DNA from: Arbacia lixula
Taxonomy: Eukaryota; Echinodermata; Echinoidea; Arbacioida; Arbaciidae
Length of the DNA stretch: 64,000 bases
Assembly: GCA_963669155.1 (NCBI GenBank)
Contig: OZ022597.1
Location: 5,177,965 to 5,241,964 of the forward strand
Direction of reading: 5' to 3'
Positions 22,201 to 33,167 of this stretch are shown piece after piece. Position 1 is the first letter of the stretch. Each line of letters starts with the position of its first letter. Below the pieces are notes generated by a model. It saw only the letters and a program-made list of their open reading frames with translations. It made no database searches and was not told the origin of the DNA. Position numbers and translations under genes: made by a program.

Positions 22201-25200
22201 AGATGGGTCAAGCATGGATGCTAGCGTTCTCCTTGCTTCGGTCACTCACTCTCCTCAGGGGGATTTTCCTCTGGCCCATATCTACAGGACATATCTAACC
22301 AATGAGCTCAGGATTGGGGGTAAGCTTTCTCATTACTGATAATGATGATATACAGTATTTATATTGCACCTAATATGAAATAGTATCATCACTAAATGCT
22401 TTACAGTAGTATTATCCCCGTAATTGGATGCTTGTAAATCTCTGTGACACCTCTCCAATCCCAAGGGATCATTTTAACAACATAGCTGGCAGAAAGGCAC
22501 ACTCATTCCATTTCAACTGGGTAAGCAATTAGACATTTGGGCCGGTATTCAATTAAATACTTGGAATAAGTAAGAAATTTACAAACATTTGGCTGGGCTT
22601 GGCCTAAGTCATATTCAGATCACATCAAGGCATTTTACTTTAACAAGCTGAAAAAGCCAAAATACTTAGCCACTGTGATGCATCCTATTAAGTAAGAGTA
22701 AGCATTTCTAAACATGTATCTATAATAGGCATATTGAAACGCTTTTCAATTCACGGTTCCTATGTGTGATTGTATGATGGCACATTTACAAACTCAATAC
22801 GCGTTTGAAAACGTCGAATTGTCTGTACTGCAACAGTTTCCACTGTCTATGGTCATTTACGGGCTCTAATCAAATTGCACAGACAACAACTACTTAAACA
22901 TTTCAAGGTTTTAATCAACCATTGAGGGCAAAGGGGGGGGGGGGAACAAACTACCCTGAGTGGGAAAAACTCTTGTTGTATGACAAATTTAAGGCTAAAG
23001 ATGATATACTCTCTTAAACCAATTTTCTTAAGTGTGCTACCTGGCTGACTTATACTTAAGGTAGTATATTGAGCCAAAAATGGGCAATTGAATACCAAAG
23101 TATTTTACCTAGTCAGAATCTTAGTCAAAAGTAAAATAGTATTAAAGCCATTTCCTGTATTGAATACCAATTTGGGCCAAGTATTTTACTTCAGCCAAAT
23201 AGCAAGTTAAATACTTAAACTTCTGCTTTAAGTATGGAATTGAGTACCGGCCCTGGGTGGAGAGCAGCAGTGTTAACTAAGTGTTTTTGCTGTAGTATAT
23301 AAGTGCAATGGATGGGCTTGAACCTGGGACCTTGTGATCTTCACTCACAGTTCACAACCACTACGCCACGCAACCTTGTGTATGATAGCCCCCTACAGCG
23401 TATCTGCAAAATAAGCGCAACATCTGCAGCAATTGTGCCGAAGCACTCCCGATAGCTGCATAAGAGAACAGGAGTCTCTGAAATAATTTAGTATTGCCTC
23501 CTCTTTTTCCTTCTATTTGTTGGAAGTGAATCTTATGATTGCCTTCATGAAATAGCATGGTCGATGATGTCTGACACCTAATGGTTTATGTGCCTATCAT
23601 AATTTATTGCAAATGATTTACACATCATCTGAATGTGTACAACTCCAACTTTTACCAAATAAACAAATCCAGCACCGATATGCACTGATCAAATGATGAG
23701 GTACGCCGGAGCAGTTGTTAACGTTTCTGACGGTTTTGTGTATTTAAAGAAATATTCACTAATATTACATATAAATGCTAAGTGGATAAAAGAACATGCA
23801 AGTATTGACATTTTTACATTTAAAGTCAGAAAAAGAATAAAAATGCAAAAGTAGATTATGTACAATTTATTTAATAGGCCGATTATGATCATTATGATAG
23901 TTATGAGTCTGAATATAGATGGTTAATGATTGTGATTAATGGCACTGATTAAAAAATTCCATTAGGGATTATTGTGCTGTTATATACTGCAATTTTAGAG
24001 CCCTTCTAAAAATAATTTTACAAGGTGCAACTTTCCATCAACAGATAATCTGACACATAAATGATTCCGGCTCATTGGGCTACTCTGTATAAAGAACACT
24101 GAATAAATAAATGATACAGATATAAAGTGTTGATGCTATTTTTATTACAAAGTTGATTTAACAAAAATAATTGGTAATGTTTACGGTAATGGGTGAGATG
24201 GAGTGACATCCTTCGCTGAGCATCTTTACATACCGGTTCACTTGACATGTCTAAAATCAGAGAGTGAAAAGGAGGAGGGGGCAATTGACTAAGAAGAAGG
24301 AAGAAATTGAAATTATGTAAGAAACGATCGCAGACAATTTAACGGAGGACAATGAGATGTGGAAGGAGAACTGCACACAATACATACATACTTCATGGTA
24401 AAAAACATACTGGTAGTTAAATGTGTATGTTTGTCTAACTTGTAGAAGGAAATTTAACAACAGCGTGCATTTATCAAATCAAGACTGTACACTTCACATC
24501 ATGACACGTATCACATTGCATATTTAGTCATACATATAAAAGCCCCTGCCCAAGAACCACATTTAAAGGTTTCTTTATAAAAAAAAGTGCTAGTCAATAC
24601 AAATAGCTTATACCACATTGAAGGTCAGATGGATTGTGGTTAGCATTTCCTCTTTGCTGCATCATTGTTGTCTCAAAATAAACAATTTTGGTAAGAATCA
24701 ATTAGCGCATGTCATGTGCCCACGGACTATGGTAATTGTTTTCAGGCCTTAACTTCCGCTTGAACTTTCCAAGCCCCTTTCTTGTTTGATGTCTCCGGGT
24801 GCCCAAGATCATGTATAAGATCCGGGCTGTACAATTCTGATCAAGATGCTAACTAACATAACAAAAGTCATGATTGAAAGTAAACAAGCCTGATATTATG
24901 TTAATACTTTCTTTTTGTTTTTGTTTTTACAATTGCTTCAAAAGTTTATGATTCAAATCCCTTTGAAGTTTAGATCATTTTGAGCCACTTTGAATCACTT
25001 TGAACCACTTTGTATCCCTTTGAATTATTTTGAACCACTTTGAACCACTTGACAATTGGAGTGCGTATGCGAACCCAAGTGGGCAGCCATACTATTGGTT
25101 GACTGCTTGTAGATGTGAATCCAACCTAATGTAGATCTAATCCCTATTTCAGGCTTCTTCACTGGGCTAGAAGGTCACAAGCAATGGCAAACACAATGCA

Positions 25201-25208
25201 TTATCTGA
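16078..25208 (+). CDS. SWSAP1: SWSAP1-like RecA-fold ATPase, 6 coding exons
   Basis: Orthologue of the SWIM-domain (ZSWIM7/SWS1) partner protein. In mammals SWSAP1 and SWS1 form a Shu-like complex that binds single-stranded DNA and supports RAD51 filaments in homologous recombination and meiosis. The spliced frame, join(16078..16238, 19286..19441, 20124..20238, 21128..21204, 22192..22319, 25153..25208), is 693 nt and gives 230 aa; human is about 229 aa. Seen directly: Walker A GRHGSGKT at residues 50-57, GKTALLF just as in human, Walker B-like AIIVDNLDFY with Asp 134, and a LLCAYLVDAASF segment matching human LIALLLDTAAHF. All exon phases agree. The first ~45 residues extend beyond the human start. 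Intron 1 is GC-AG. The C-terminal exon is short and weakly conserved. Confidence 0.92.
17539..17754. mobile_element. TA-flanked palindromic MITE, family C copy 1
   Basis: A 216-bp element that is a near-perfect palindrome, flanked by TA on both sides. Ends: CACTCCAACTCAAAGGAATT at the left and AATTCCTTTGAGCTGTAGTG at the right. The intact foldback left arm gives an empty site (TATACATTCAA), supporting insertion at TA. TA targets point to Tc1/mariner-type mobilisation. Confidence 0.88.
17765..18090 (+). mobile_element. 5'-truncated non-LTR retrotransposon tail
   Basis: An open frame ending at 17931 (codons from 17806) reads QVFSQSFFPRTVKDWNSLQI and on through SLEGFKASLREM to a stop. SFFPRT..WNSLP...SLEGFK is the usual C-terminal end of CR1/L2/Jockey-like reverse transcriptase ORFs. 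The element ends in a GAA-rich tail near 18073-18088, typical of these LINEs. It lies just right of MITE copy 1. Confidence 0.82.
18726..18941. mobile_element. TA-flanked palindromic MITE, family C copy 2
   Basis: Same family and exactly the same length (216 bp) as the copy at 17539, flanked by TA on both sides (18724-18725 and 18942-18943). Same palindromic core with the CAGTTCAGCATGAAACA arms. Confidence 0.9.
19286..19441 (+). CDS. SWSAP1: SWSAP1 coding exon 2
   Basis: The acceptor TTCCACTCCAG precedes T, then GKTALLFQCAVSLAHEGC, and FITPTRFQSLP, which matches human FLTRRPLQSMP. It ends in KQIHI plus AT before GTGAGA. Confidence 0.93.
20124..20238 (+). CDS. SWSAP1: SWSAP1 coding exon 3
   Basis: The acceptor GAATTGCAG is followed by G and 38 codons beginning YFQDRASLLSYLCGIHTKS. 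Contains the Walker B-like strand ending in VDNLDFY. Donor CAG|GTAAAG. Confidence 0.93.
20731..20871. mobile_element. MITE family B, copy 2
   Basis: Diverged copy of the element at 11788, in SWSAP1 intron 3: the left end has GGACCATGTTGCATGAAACT and the right end AGTTTTATGCAACAGGGCCC. The open frame 20602..20931 runs through it and is an artefact. Confidence 0.8.
21128..21204 (+). CDS. SWSAP1: SWSAP1 coding exon 4
   Basis: Phase-0 acceptor TCCTTAG, 25 codons TGDAASNTSLLCAYLVDAAS and on, then AG before GTAAGA. Aligns with the helix after Walker B in human. Confidence 0.92.
21290..21468. repeat. Dispersed repeat in SWSAP1 intron 4, copy 2
   Basis: Same orientation and family as 4391-4559; shares GGAACTGCAGTAACCAAAGG and CTGTACAGCAGATTA. 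Confidence 0.65.
21670..22050. repeat. Dispersed repeat, SWSAP1 intron copy
   Basis: Same family as 1490-1860 and 5525-5740. Shares CCCTCCCAA(C/T)AATAGA, GTCTTCCGAAACCTGTGGCC and TGCTGATTCCTGCCGAGTTT. Confidence 0.6.
22192..22319 (+). CDS. SWSAP1: SWSAP1 coding exon 5
   Basis: The acceptor CCCCCGTACAG is followed by A, which completes Arg, then 42 codons beginning CPADGSSMDASVLLASVTHS and ending NELRIG plus G before GTAAGC. It aligns with the human CGLMVALQTQEE strand and the helix after it. Confidence 0.9.
22539..23253. mobile_element. 715-bp MITE with GGGCCGGTA termini
   Basis: Terminal inverted repeats GGGCCGGTATTCAATTAAAT and (right) GGAATTGAGTACCGGCCC; internal inverted AAATACTT/AAGTATTT blocks. 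No coding capacity beyond compositional open frames. Lies in SWSAP1 intron 5. Confidence 0.78.
23275..23380 (-). repeat. tRNA-derived SINE-like fragment
   Basis: On the minus strand, TGGCGTAGTGG is a good polymerase III A box and GGTTCAAGCCC a good B box, about 30 bp apart. The sequence between them does not fold into an obvious full cloverleaf with a known anticodon, so a tRNA-derived SINE or tRNA pseudogene is more likely than a functional tRNA. Confidence 0.6.
24960..25050. repeat. Short minisatellite of TTTGAACCACTT units
   Basis: About seven degenerate ~11-12-bp units such as TTTGAGCCACTT and TTTGAATCACTT, in SWSAP1 intron 5. Confidence 0.8.
25153..25208 (+). CDS. SWSAP1: SWSAP1 terminal coding exon
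   Basis: The acceptor CTATTTCAG is followed by GC, which completes Gly, then 17 codons FFTGLEGHKQWQTQCII and a TGA at 25206-25208. Phase and length fit the human C-terminus, but sequence similarity is low, so this exon is less certain than the others. Confidence 0.75.
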
Positions 25209-25434
25209 ACAAACATGGGTAGTTTGCCAAGATTTCAAGAAGAAAAACTATTTTGAAGGGGCCAAGGGGGAAAAAGGAAAGGTAAAATGTTGTGTTTAAA
25301 ATACAGTAAGTCTATTCACCCATGACTTCACAGACTCATAGGTGCCATGCCAAGTCTAAAAAACGTTTTAAATCTGTTCATTCCTGAGTGTTTAACTTTT
25401 AATTCACCAAAGCTTGATTAACCTGGGCTCTGTC
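25209..25434. other. SWSAP1 3' flank
   Basis: Presumed 3' UTR and downstream DNA. No clear AATAAA close to the stop was found. Confidence 0.3.
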
Positions 25435-25570
25435 TTACAAAGAGACAGATTTATCTGAATGGACCGCAATCAGTCCAATCCCCTATCTCTATTGTGCAGA
25501 GTTAACATTTACAGTATATAAATTGCAAGTCAAGTTGCGATTAGTCCCAATCCTTTTTAAAACAGGGCCC
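25435..25570. mobile_element. MITE family A, copy 2
   Basis: Ends GGGCTCTGTCTTACAAAGAG and TTTTTAAAACAGGGCCC, inverted, 136 bp apart; relative of 3998..4089. Confidence 0.65.
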
Positions 25571-25649
25571 TAGTAATATTCTCATCTAGCCTAGCTTCAA
25601 ATCTTAATCCAAACTTTTTGATAAATAGGTCTGCATAGCTGTAGTAAAC

Positions 25650-26120
25650 TAATCAATTCCAAATAGACTACCGAACTTCGGTACTCTATTTGGAATTGAT
25701 TACTTCGTCGAAGTGTGACATCATTATTGTCAAGACAACTGGTTCTAAACAATGTGGGTAGAGCAATCAGCGGCGATCACAATGGGGACTCTAATTGGGA
25801 TTGCCCCACACTAGCCCGATAGACAACATCGGATCGCTAATTCTCTTATTGGAGTGAATTTGTTTAGAGCCAATTGTCTTGACAACATGCTCATATGACG
25901 ACACCACTTCAGTACTCTATAGAGTCCTGGAGTGTGGCATCATATGAGCATGTTGTCAAGACAATTTGTTCTAAACTATGTGGATATGAAACCGCTATCA
26001 CTGGGGACTCTCATTTGGAGTGCCAGACACTAGTCCACTAGACAATGTTGGACCAGTGAAACTCTCAATTGATTGATGTTGTTTATAATAGAAAAAACCC
26101 TGCTAAGAATGGATTTGCCG
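25650..26120. repeat. Nested palindromic repeat cluster
   Basis: A short near-perfect palindrome at 25651-25701 (AATCAATTCCAAATAGACTA mirrored across ACCGAACTTCGGT), then a larger one centred near 25920 (CAACATGCTCATATGACGAC mirrored by GTGTGGCATCATATGAGCAT). A relative lies at about 38560-38725. Confidence 0.8.
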
Positions 26121-26413
26121 ACATTATTTCAGTACTCTATTGATCTCAAGCTCATCCAAACTCTGTGAAGAGGAGAAATAATCTCACCAGTACTTGACCA
26201 GAATGTATATTTGTGTATGTTTGGACCAGAAATAGCTCTCAGCCATGAAGCCAGGTTCATCTGCTTGTGATCTCTCATCATTTTTGTCTGTTTTTATTAA
26301 AACTCAAATTAAATTTCCATTAGTTCTGAATCATCTCTGACAGTTTGTGAATGTTATTGTGTGTTATGTATTCATGTATTGCTGTAATTTAATTGTTAAT
26401 AGAAATATTATAT

Positions 26414-26984
26414 TAAAGGGTTACTAAATCAGAAAAATAAGTTCCCTCTAATCTAAGTAAAATTATCCACTAAAAACGAATTTCACATTCGTTTGCTGCC
26501 ATAAAGTCTCATTTTGACGAAAATTTGAAAAACGCACGCCTCCATTGACGTATGAGAAATCAAAATTCCATAGATTGTACGGAAGTCAACAATAGACAAT
26601 TTTCGTAATGTATTCACAACTTTCCTCCTAACTGCGTAGTAACACGTTATTGCATTCACCTGTATCTTGTCATTCAGATTCAATGGATGGAATGCACTTT
26701 GAATCTATTAGTTGTTGCTACTCGGACAAACCTCGGACAAACCTCGGACAAGCTTTGGGGTTCCCATTGGTAACGTATTGTTTGAATGGCGTGAATAAAA
26801 CATTTTACTTACGCCGTTGGCATTTATGGCATTTTGACTTCTCATACGTCACTGGAGGCGTGCGTTTTTTCAAATTTTTGTCAAAATGAGACTGTATTGC
26901 GGCAAACGAATATGAAATTTGTTTTTAGTGGATAATTTTACATAGATTAGTGGGAACTTATTTTTCTAATTTAGTAACACTTTA
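26414..26984. mobile_element. MITE family F, ~570 bp, full copy
   Basis: Inverted termini TTAAAGGGTTACTAAATCAG and CTAATTTAGTAACACTTTAA. Inner inverted blocks include AACGCACGCCTCCATTGACG mirrored by CGTCACTGGAGGCGTGCGTT. Partial relatives occur near 33645-33790, 36030-36240, 38985-39260 and 43518-43721. An internal ACCTCGGACAA triplet repeat is at about 26730-26755. Confidence 0.82.
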
Positions 26985-28255
26985 AGTAGGTTGCCATTAT
27001 TTTCATATATTCTCATCATTGATGATGATTGATGATGGCAATAAAACAATCAATCAATTATAGAATGACACATGCTCTGCAGTTTTGCATAATATCATTG
27101 GAAATTGTATTTTAGAAAAAAAGAAAGAAGCAAACAATTGCTCTCTAAAGTTCATGTATATATTGAACTTTAAATCAAATTTTTAGGTGAAACGGTCCAG
27201 TAGCGCAGTGTTAAAATGAGTCGCCTATCTGCGCACAGATCGTCACTTCAGCCTGTTAATTCTCATGTATTCTTATCTGCCAAGAATGCTTTATGATTCC
27301 CACATTACTTCAAGAAAGTGGGTCATGCTGCATCTGTTGTGATCACGGCTGCATGGCTCTATTCATACAAAATATGTACAGTTTTGTAAAAAGGCATTAA
27401 ACTATTCAACTGTATACTGGTTGGATGCCTTACAGGGTTATTTGAAAAGAATTGGTGGCATTATATTTGGTGTCACTTTTATTTACTTATGTCAGTCCTA
27501 TCTGAATTTCTCAGGCACCATTGTCAATATCCAGCTGAGTCAGATTAAAGTGCATCTCATGCAGATCGCTCGGCTTGGTGCATGTGTTTTATGATTAATT
27601 TCTTTCAAAGTGTACATGAATAAAGGCAAGGCTACTAAGGGTACTAAATGTGGACTTATGGGACGCCAAATAGAACAACCTGAAATATTATTGTCAATTC
27701 AATTTCATTGATTTTGTCTTAGGAAGTACTACGCTATATTGAGTTTGTCCACATAATACTTACAGCACATAGCTGAAATCACCCACTGTTGGGATTTCGT
27801 GATGAAAATCAATGTTTTTTTTTACAGCAACAGATGATTTATTTTGGGTCCCATAAAGTTAAGTCTAAGTTATACCACCGTTGTAAATACGGGCCACTGA
27901 CTGTTAATAACATGTTTCACCAACCGGCAAACCATTAAGTTCCTGAAACACATTCCAAGGTCTGTCACATAACCACGCTTGCTACCACGCCAGGACATTG
28001 TCATTGACTTATCATACAATTCATGCACCCATGGTACTGAGAGTGTAAAGATCATAAGGTTTTGTTTCTTGTTAAAACATCAAGAGAGTTCCCTATAACT
28101 TATCTTTTGTTTTCGAGCCTCATCTATCAAAACCGAGTCTTCTAAACAGATGCCGCTGTCGTGTATATGATTTAACTCAGTTGGTTTCACCGTCATATTG
28201 AAACAAGTAATACGTCAATGATAAAACATCGGTATATGAATGAATAACAAGTAAA
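26985..28255. other. Intergenic, no gene seen
   Basis: AT-rich DNA with a GATGATTGATGATGG patch and AATAAA near 27043. No coding exon recognised. Confidence 0.4.
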
Positions 28256-30227
28256 GACAAAGGCAAAATCAAAACTTTAAGATATCATTACTTTCTCATC
28301 CTTTGCCAGATTTTCATCAAACTTTCACTAATTGTCTGCTTTTATTGAAACCAACTTTTTTTCAGGGTGAACTATCTCTTTAATCGACTTTCCCCTGCAT
28401 ATTTCTGCTCCCAGTCTGAAATGAGAATGAGTTCAAATCAAACTTTAAAAGTCAGGGTGAAACGTCATCGAGCATTGTGCAATTTCCAGTGTCTGGCAAG
28501 GAGGATGAGGTGCGTCTTCACAGAACCTGGATAACCAGATCAAAGCGGAACATTGTTCACACCCCATAGACATTGACCACAAACATCATAAAAGAGACCC
28601 AACATCAAATGCTGACATCGCAATATCATATGAACCGATGCCAATACCTACATGATAATTATAACTTCAGGCATGCACGTCATGTTTGAGATTCGGTAGA
28701 ATATATATCATGAGAAAGAAGACACAATCAGAGGGTTCATTAGAGGATATCGTTAGCGAATGTTCCCCCCCCCCCACCCCTTCCCCCTCCCCGTCCCTGA
28801 AGAATGAATAAGCCCACTCTGCAGCCAGTTGTGGTTTCAAATTTGCAATTTGATGACGTCACTTGCGAGCCACTGCTTTAAGTTGTGTTCTATTTTTTGT
28901 TTAATTTTTACATTTTTCGTGTTCTACGTGTGCATTTGATTTATCATTCGGATGTTTTCACTTCCACACACGTCTATGAACAAAAATTAATTCCTTCATA
29001 AAAACATAGGCATTTCAATTTAAGAAATCATACCGCACACAACATTATTATGGGAGAGCGGCTCGTATGTGACGTTCTAAGATTTAAAACTTGAAACAAG
29101 CCATAGCTTTCTTATCCTAGACGGATTGTCTACCTTTACTTATATGTTACTTTCTTTTTTTTTCTGTTAAAATCAAAACCAAGTTAACTTCAGCGTGGAC
29201 TTTCCATTTCCTCACGTGCGAGGTTAAAGGATGCATATCTTTTGTTTTCATGAAAAAAAAATTGTACACGACAAATGGAAGAGCACCTCACAAAATCAAA
29301 AACTTTAAAAATCGTAACATTCTCATCCTTTGCCGGATTTCCATCAAACCTTCACTTATATATTTCTTCCATGTGTCTGCTTTTATTGAAACCACCTTAT
29401 TTTCAGGGTCGTGTATCCCTTTAAGCGACTTTCCCCCTCATATTTCTGCTCCCAGTCTGAAATGAGAATGAGGTCCAATCAAACTTTCAAACTCAGGGTG
29501 AAACGTCATCGTGCATTGTGCAATTTCCAATGTCTGGCGATGAGGTGCGTCTTCACAGAACCTGGATAACCAGATCAAAGCGGAACATTGTTCATACCCC
29601 GCAGACAGCATAAAAAAGACCCAACATCAAATGCTGACATCGCAATATCATATGAACCGATGCCAATAATTATAACTCCAGGGTATACGAATCACTCGCC
29701 CCGGAAAGCACGTCATGTTTGAGATTAATTCTGCAGCAACTATATACATGATATAGATCAAATGAACTTTATAGCCCAACCAGCTGGGTTGTAGGAATAT
29801 TGATGGTCTCGTCATGTTGTTTTAATGGCCCAGTAATCACGTGATATCTATATTCTTCAGATTTTGTTTGTCAGGTGGGAAACACATACTATCGGTTTCT
29901 GAAGAGAGCTTTTAAAGTCTATAGACTGTCCGACCATGTTCTCTTTCGCCTAGAGTATACTCATTCCATAATTACGTTGATATAAATCAAACCTTATTTT
30001 CACTTAAAAAAAAAAACATTCAATATTGACGTTACATACAATCATACTCACAGCCCTACGCTTGTACAAAATTGACCCCTTGTATGTATAACATCTACAA
30101 AACGATGCACAATTTTCGAAAGAAACAGAAAAAAACAGAAATGTACAGGATCATGCACTGAAAAAGAAAAGGATATGAGAAAGAAAACACGATTGAAGGA
30201 TTCATCAGACATCATAGGCGAATGTTA

Positions 30228-30976
30228 TCCTCCCCTCTTCCTTCTCCCCTCCTCCTTCTCCCCTCCTCCTTCTCCCTCCTCCATTCTCCCCTCCTCCTTC
30301 CCCTTCCTCCTTCTCCCCTCCTCCATTCTTCCCTCCTCCTTCTCCCCTCCTCCTCCTCCCCTCCTCCATTCTCCCCCTCCTCCTTCTCCCCTCCTCCTTC
30401 TCCCTCCTCCTTCTCCCCTCCTCCTTCTCCCCTCCTCCATTCTTCCCCTCCTCCTTCCTCCCCTCCTCCTTCTCCCCTCCTCCTTCTCCCCTCCTCCTTC
30501 TCCCCTCCTCCTTCTCCCCTCCTCCTTCTCCCCTCCTCCCCCTCCTCCTCCTCCCTCCTCCTTCTCACCCCTCCTTCTCCCCCCCTCCTCCTCCCCTCCT
30601 CCTCCTCCCCTCCTCCTTTCTTCCCTCCTCCTTCTCCCCTCCTCTCCTCCCCTCCTCCATTCTCCCCTCCTCCTTCTCCCCTCCTCCTTCTCCCCTCCTC
30701 CTTCTCCCTCTCCTCCTTCTCCCTCCTCCTTCTCCCCTCCTCCATTCTTCCCTCCTCCTTCTCCCCTCCTCCTTCTCCCCTCCTCCTTCTCCCCTCCTCC
30801 TTCTCCCCTCCTCCTTCTCCCCTCTCCTTCTCCCCTCCTCCCCTCCTCCTCCTCCCCTCCTCCTTCTCACCCCTCCTTCTCCCCTCCTCCTCCTCCCCTC
30901 CTCTCCCTCCCCTCCCTCCTCCCCCCTCCTCCTTCTTCCCTCCTCCTTCTCCCCTCCTCCTCCTCCCCTCCCCCAT
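30228..30976. repeat. CTCCTTCTCCC polypyrimidine minisatellite, ~750 bp
   Basis: The plus strand is almost purely C and T, built from ~11-bp CTCCTTCTCCC units with CTCCATT variants. The two other copies of the surrounding duplication have only short pyrimidine runs at the same site (28764-28797 and 32713-32781). Open frames on either strand here are artefacts. Confidence 0.95.
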
Positions 30977-31040
30977 GACCCCCCTCTCCCTTCCCCGGTC
31001 CGAACATAAAGAGAGGCAATGTTCATCTCTGGATTGCGCT

Positions 31041-31046
<6 letters not shown>

Positions 31047-31079
<33 letters not shown>
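31047..31079. repeat. (TA)n microsatellite
   Basis: About 30 bp of TA in duplication copy 2, absent from the matching position in copy 3. Confidence 0.9.
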
Positions 31080-31082
<3 letters not shown>

Positions 31083-31301
31083 TGGCCGTGTTGTTGGTTC
31101 GGTTGCAGGGATGACTGACCTACCCCTTACCTGAGATGACAAATGACATATTTTGAAGAGGTGAACGGCATCAAAAGCATTGTCATGTATTCTTAATGAA
31201 GGACAATATTCGAGTATCTTGTAAAATGGAGTAAGCATAGCCACAAGGCAACCTGCTTAACACTAGATGACGAAATGTTGATGATTCAAACCGGAGCTCA
31301 C

Positions 31302-31399
31302 CTGCGAAAGCAATGTCAAGAATGTAGTAAAATATGAAGTTCCATGAACATTCCACGCTAGATCAGCAGTGAAAGACAAAGTTTTGACACAGAACGGAG
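31302..31399 (-). CDS. Candidate exon, duplicated copy A
   Basis: A 98-bp block open on the minus strand, bounded by AG (31400-31401) and a CAG|GTGAGC donor. It reads 2 nt plus 32 codons, starting PFCVKTLSFTADLAWNVHGT and continuing through SYFTTFLTLLSQ, which is mildly hydrophobic. An identical block lies at 33070..33167. The acceptor lacks a strong pyrimidine tract, no partner exon was found, and the family is not recognised. It could be an alternatively used tandem exon or just recent duplication. Confidence 0.3.
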
Positions 31400-33069
31400 C
31401 TTACTTATACCTAGGCATTGGGAAGATAAACAAATGGTAAGGGTGATACCCTTACTCATGCCTAATCCTAACGTTTCTGTGGATTCAAACTGAAAAAAAG
31501 AGTCTAATACTCCCAAAACTCCATCAGTCTTTCACTCTTCTCATTTTATCTTAGGCGAGACAAAGCGTAGTGTTCAGTTTTGAGGAAATCTTTGATAATT
31601 GATCGAACTTTTTTTTTTCGTTTCACGAAAATATTTAAATCTCAGTGAAAACTAGTTAGATTTTCATTCATTCTACGGGAGTTATAATACCTCTGACCTT
31701 AAAATTTTACGGTTGGTATCCCAAAGATACGTGCTAAATAATATGTGCAAACTTTCATGAAGTTTGCAGATGTTTGTAAAAGGGACGGTTCATCTTAACG
31801 TTGTGTCCTGTATATATGTTCTAATTTTTCGTGTTTTACGTGTGCATTTGATATATCATTCGCATGTTTTCACTTACACACACGTCTATGAACAAAATGT
31901 ATTCCTTCATAAAAACACAGACATTTCAATTTAAGGAATCGTACTGCATACAACATATGGGAGAGCAGCTCGTATGTTACATTGCAAAATTTAAATTGGA
32001 AACAAGCCATAGCTGTCTTATCCTTGGCGGATTGTCAACCTTTACTTATATTTTGCTTTCTTTTTTTCTGTTAAAATAAAAACCAAGTTAACTTCAACAT
32101 GGACTTTCCTTTTCTCTCACGTGCGAGGTAAAAGGATGCATATCTTTTTGAGAATTTTCATTTTAAAGAATTGTACACGACATATGGAAGAGCACCTCAC
32201 AAAATCAAAATTTTAAAAGATCATAACTCTCTCATCCTTTACCGGATTTTCATCAAACCTTCACTAATATATTCCTTTCATGTGTGTTCTTTTATTGAAA
32301 CCAACTTATTTTCGGGTCGTCTATCCCTTTAAGCGACTTTCCCCCTCATATTTCTGCTCCCAGTCGGGAATGAGAATGAGCTCAAATCAAACTTTAAAAG
32401 TCAGGGTGAAACGTCATCGTGCATTGTGCAATTTCCAGTGTCTGGAAATGAGGATGAGGTGCGTCTTCACAGAACCTGGATAACCAGATCAAAGCGGAAC
32501 ATTGTTCCCACCCCGCAGACAGCATAAAAGAGACCCAACATCAAATGATGACATTGCAATATCATATGAAACGATGCCAATAACTACATGGTAATTATAA
32601 CTCCAGGCTATACGAATCACTCGCCGGCATGTTTGAGATTCAGTAGAATATATTATTATGAGGAAGAAGACACGATTATAGGATTTATAAGAGGATATTA
32701 TTAACGAATGTTTCCCCCTCCCCAGCGACCCCCCTCCCTCCTCCCTCCCCCTCCCTCCTTCCTTCCCCTCCCTCCTCCCCCTGCCCGAACATAAAGAGAG
32801 GCAGTGCACATTTCTGTATTGGGCTAGTTTTTAGACAATTATGGGCGTACTGTTGGTTTGGTTGCAGGGATGACTGACCAGTGGACCTACCCCTTACCTG
32901 AGATGACAAATGACATATTTTGAAGAGGTGAACGGCATCAAACGAATTCTCGTGTATTCTTAATGAAGGACAATATAACGAGTATCTTGTAAAATGGAGT
33001 AAGCATAGCCACAAGGCAACCTGTTAAACACTAGAGGACGAAGTGTTGATGATTCAAACCGGAGCTCAC

Positions 33070-33167
33070 CTGCGAAAGCAATGTCAAGAATGTAGTAAAA
33101 TATGAAGTTCCATGAACATTCCACGCTAGATCAGCAGTGAAAGACAAAGTTTTGACACAGAACGGAG
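33070..33167 (-). CDS. Candidate exon, duplicated copy B
   Basis: Identical over all 98 bp to the block at 31302..31399, with the same flanking AG and GTGAGC signals, while other parts of the duplication have diverged by substitutions and indels. Confidence 0.3.

Noticed and set aside
23311..23376. Functional tRNA gene
   Set aside because: Has A and B boxes but no clear complete cloverleaf or acceptor stem pairing.
30175..31079. Open frames of 250-285 codons on both strands
   Set aside because: They are translations of the CTCCTTCTCCC tract, giving Pro/Ser/Leu or Gly/Glu/Arg runs in every frame.
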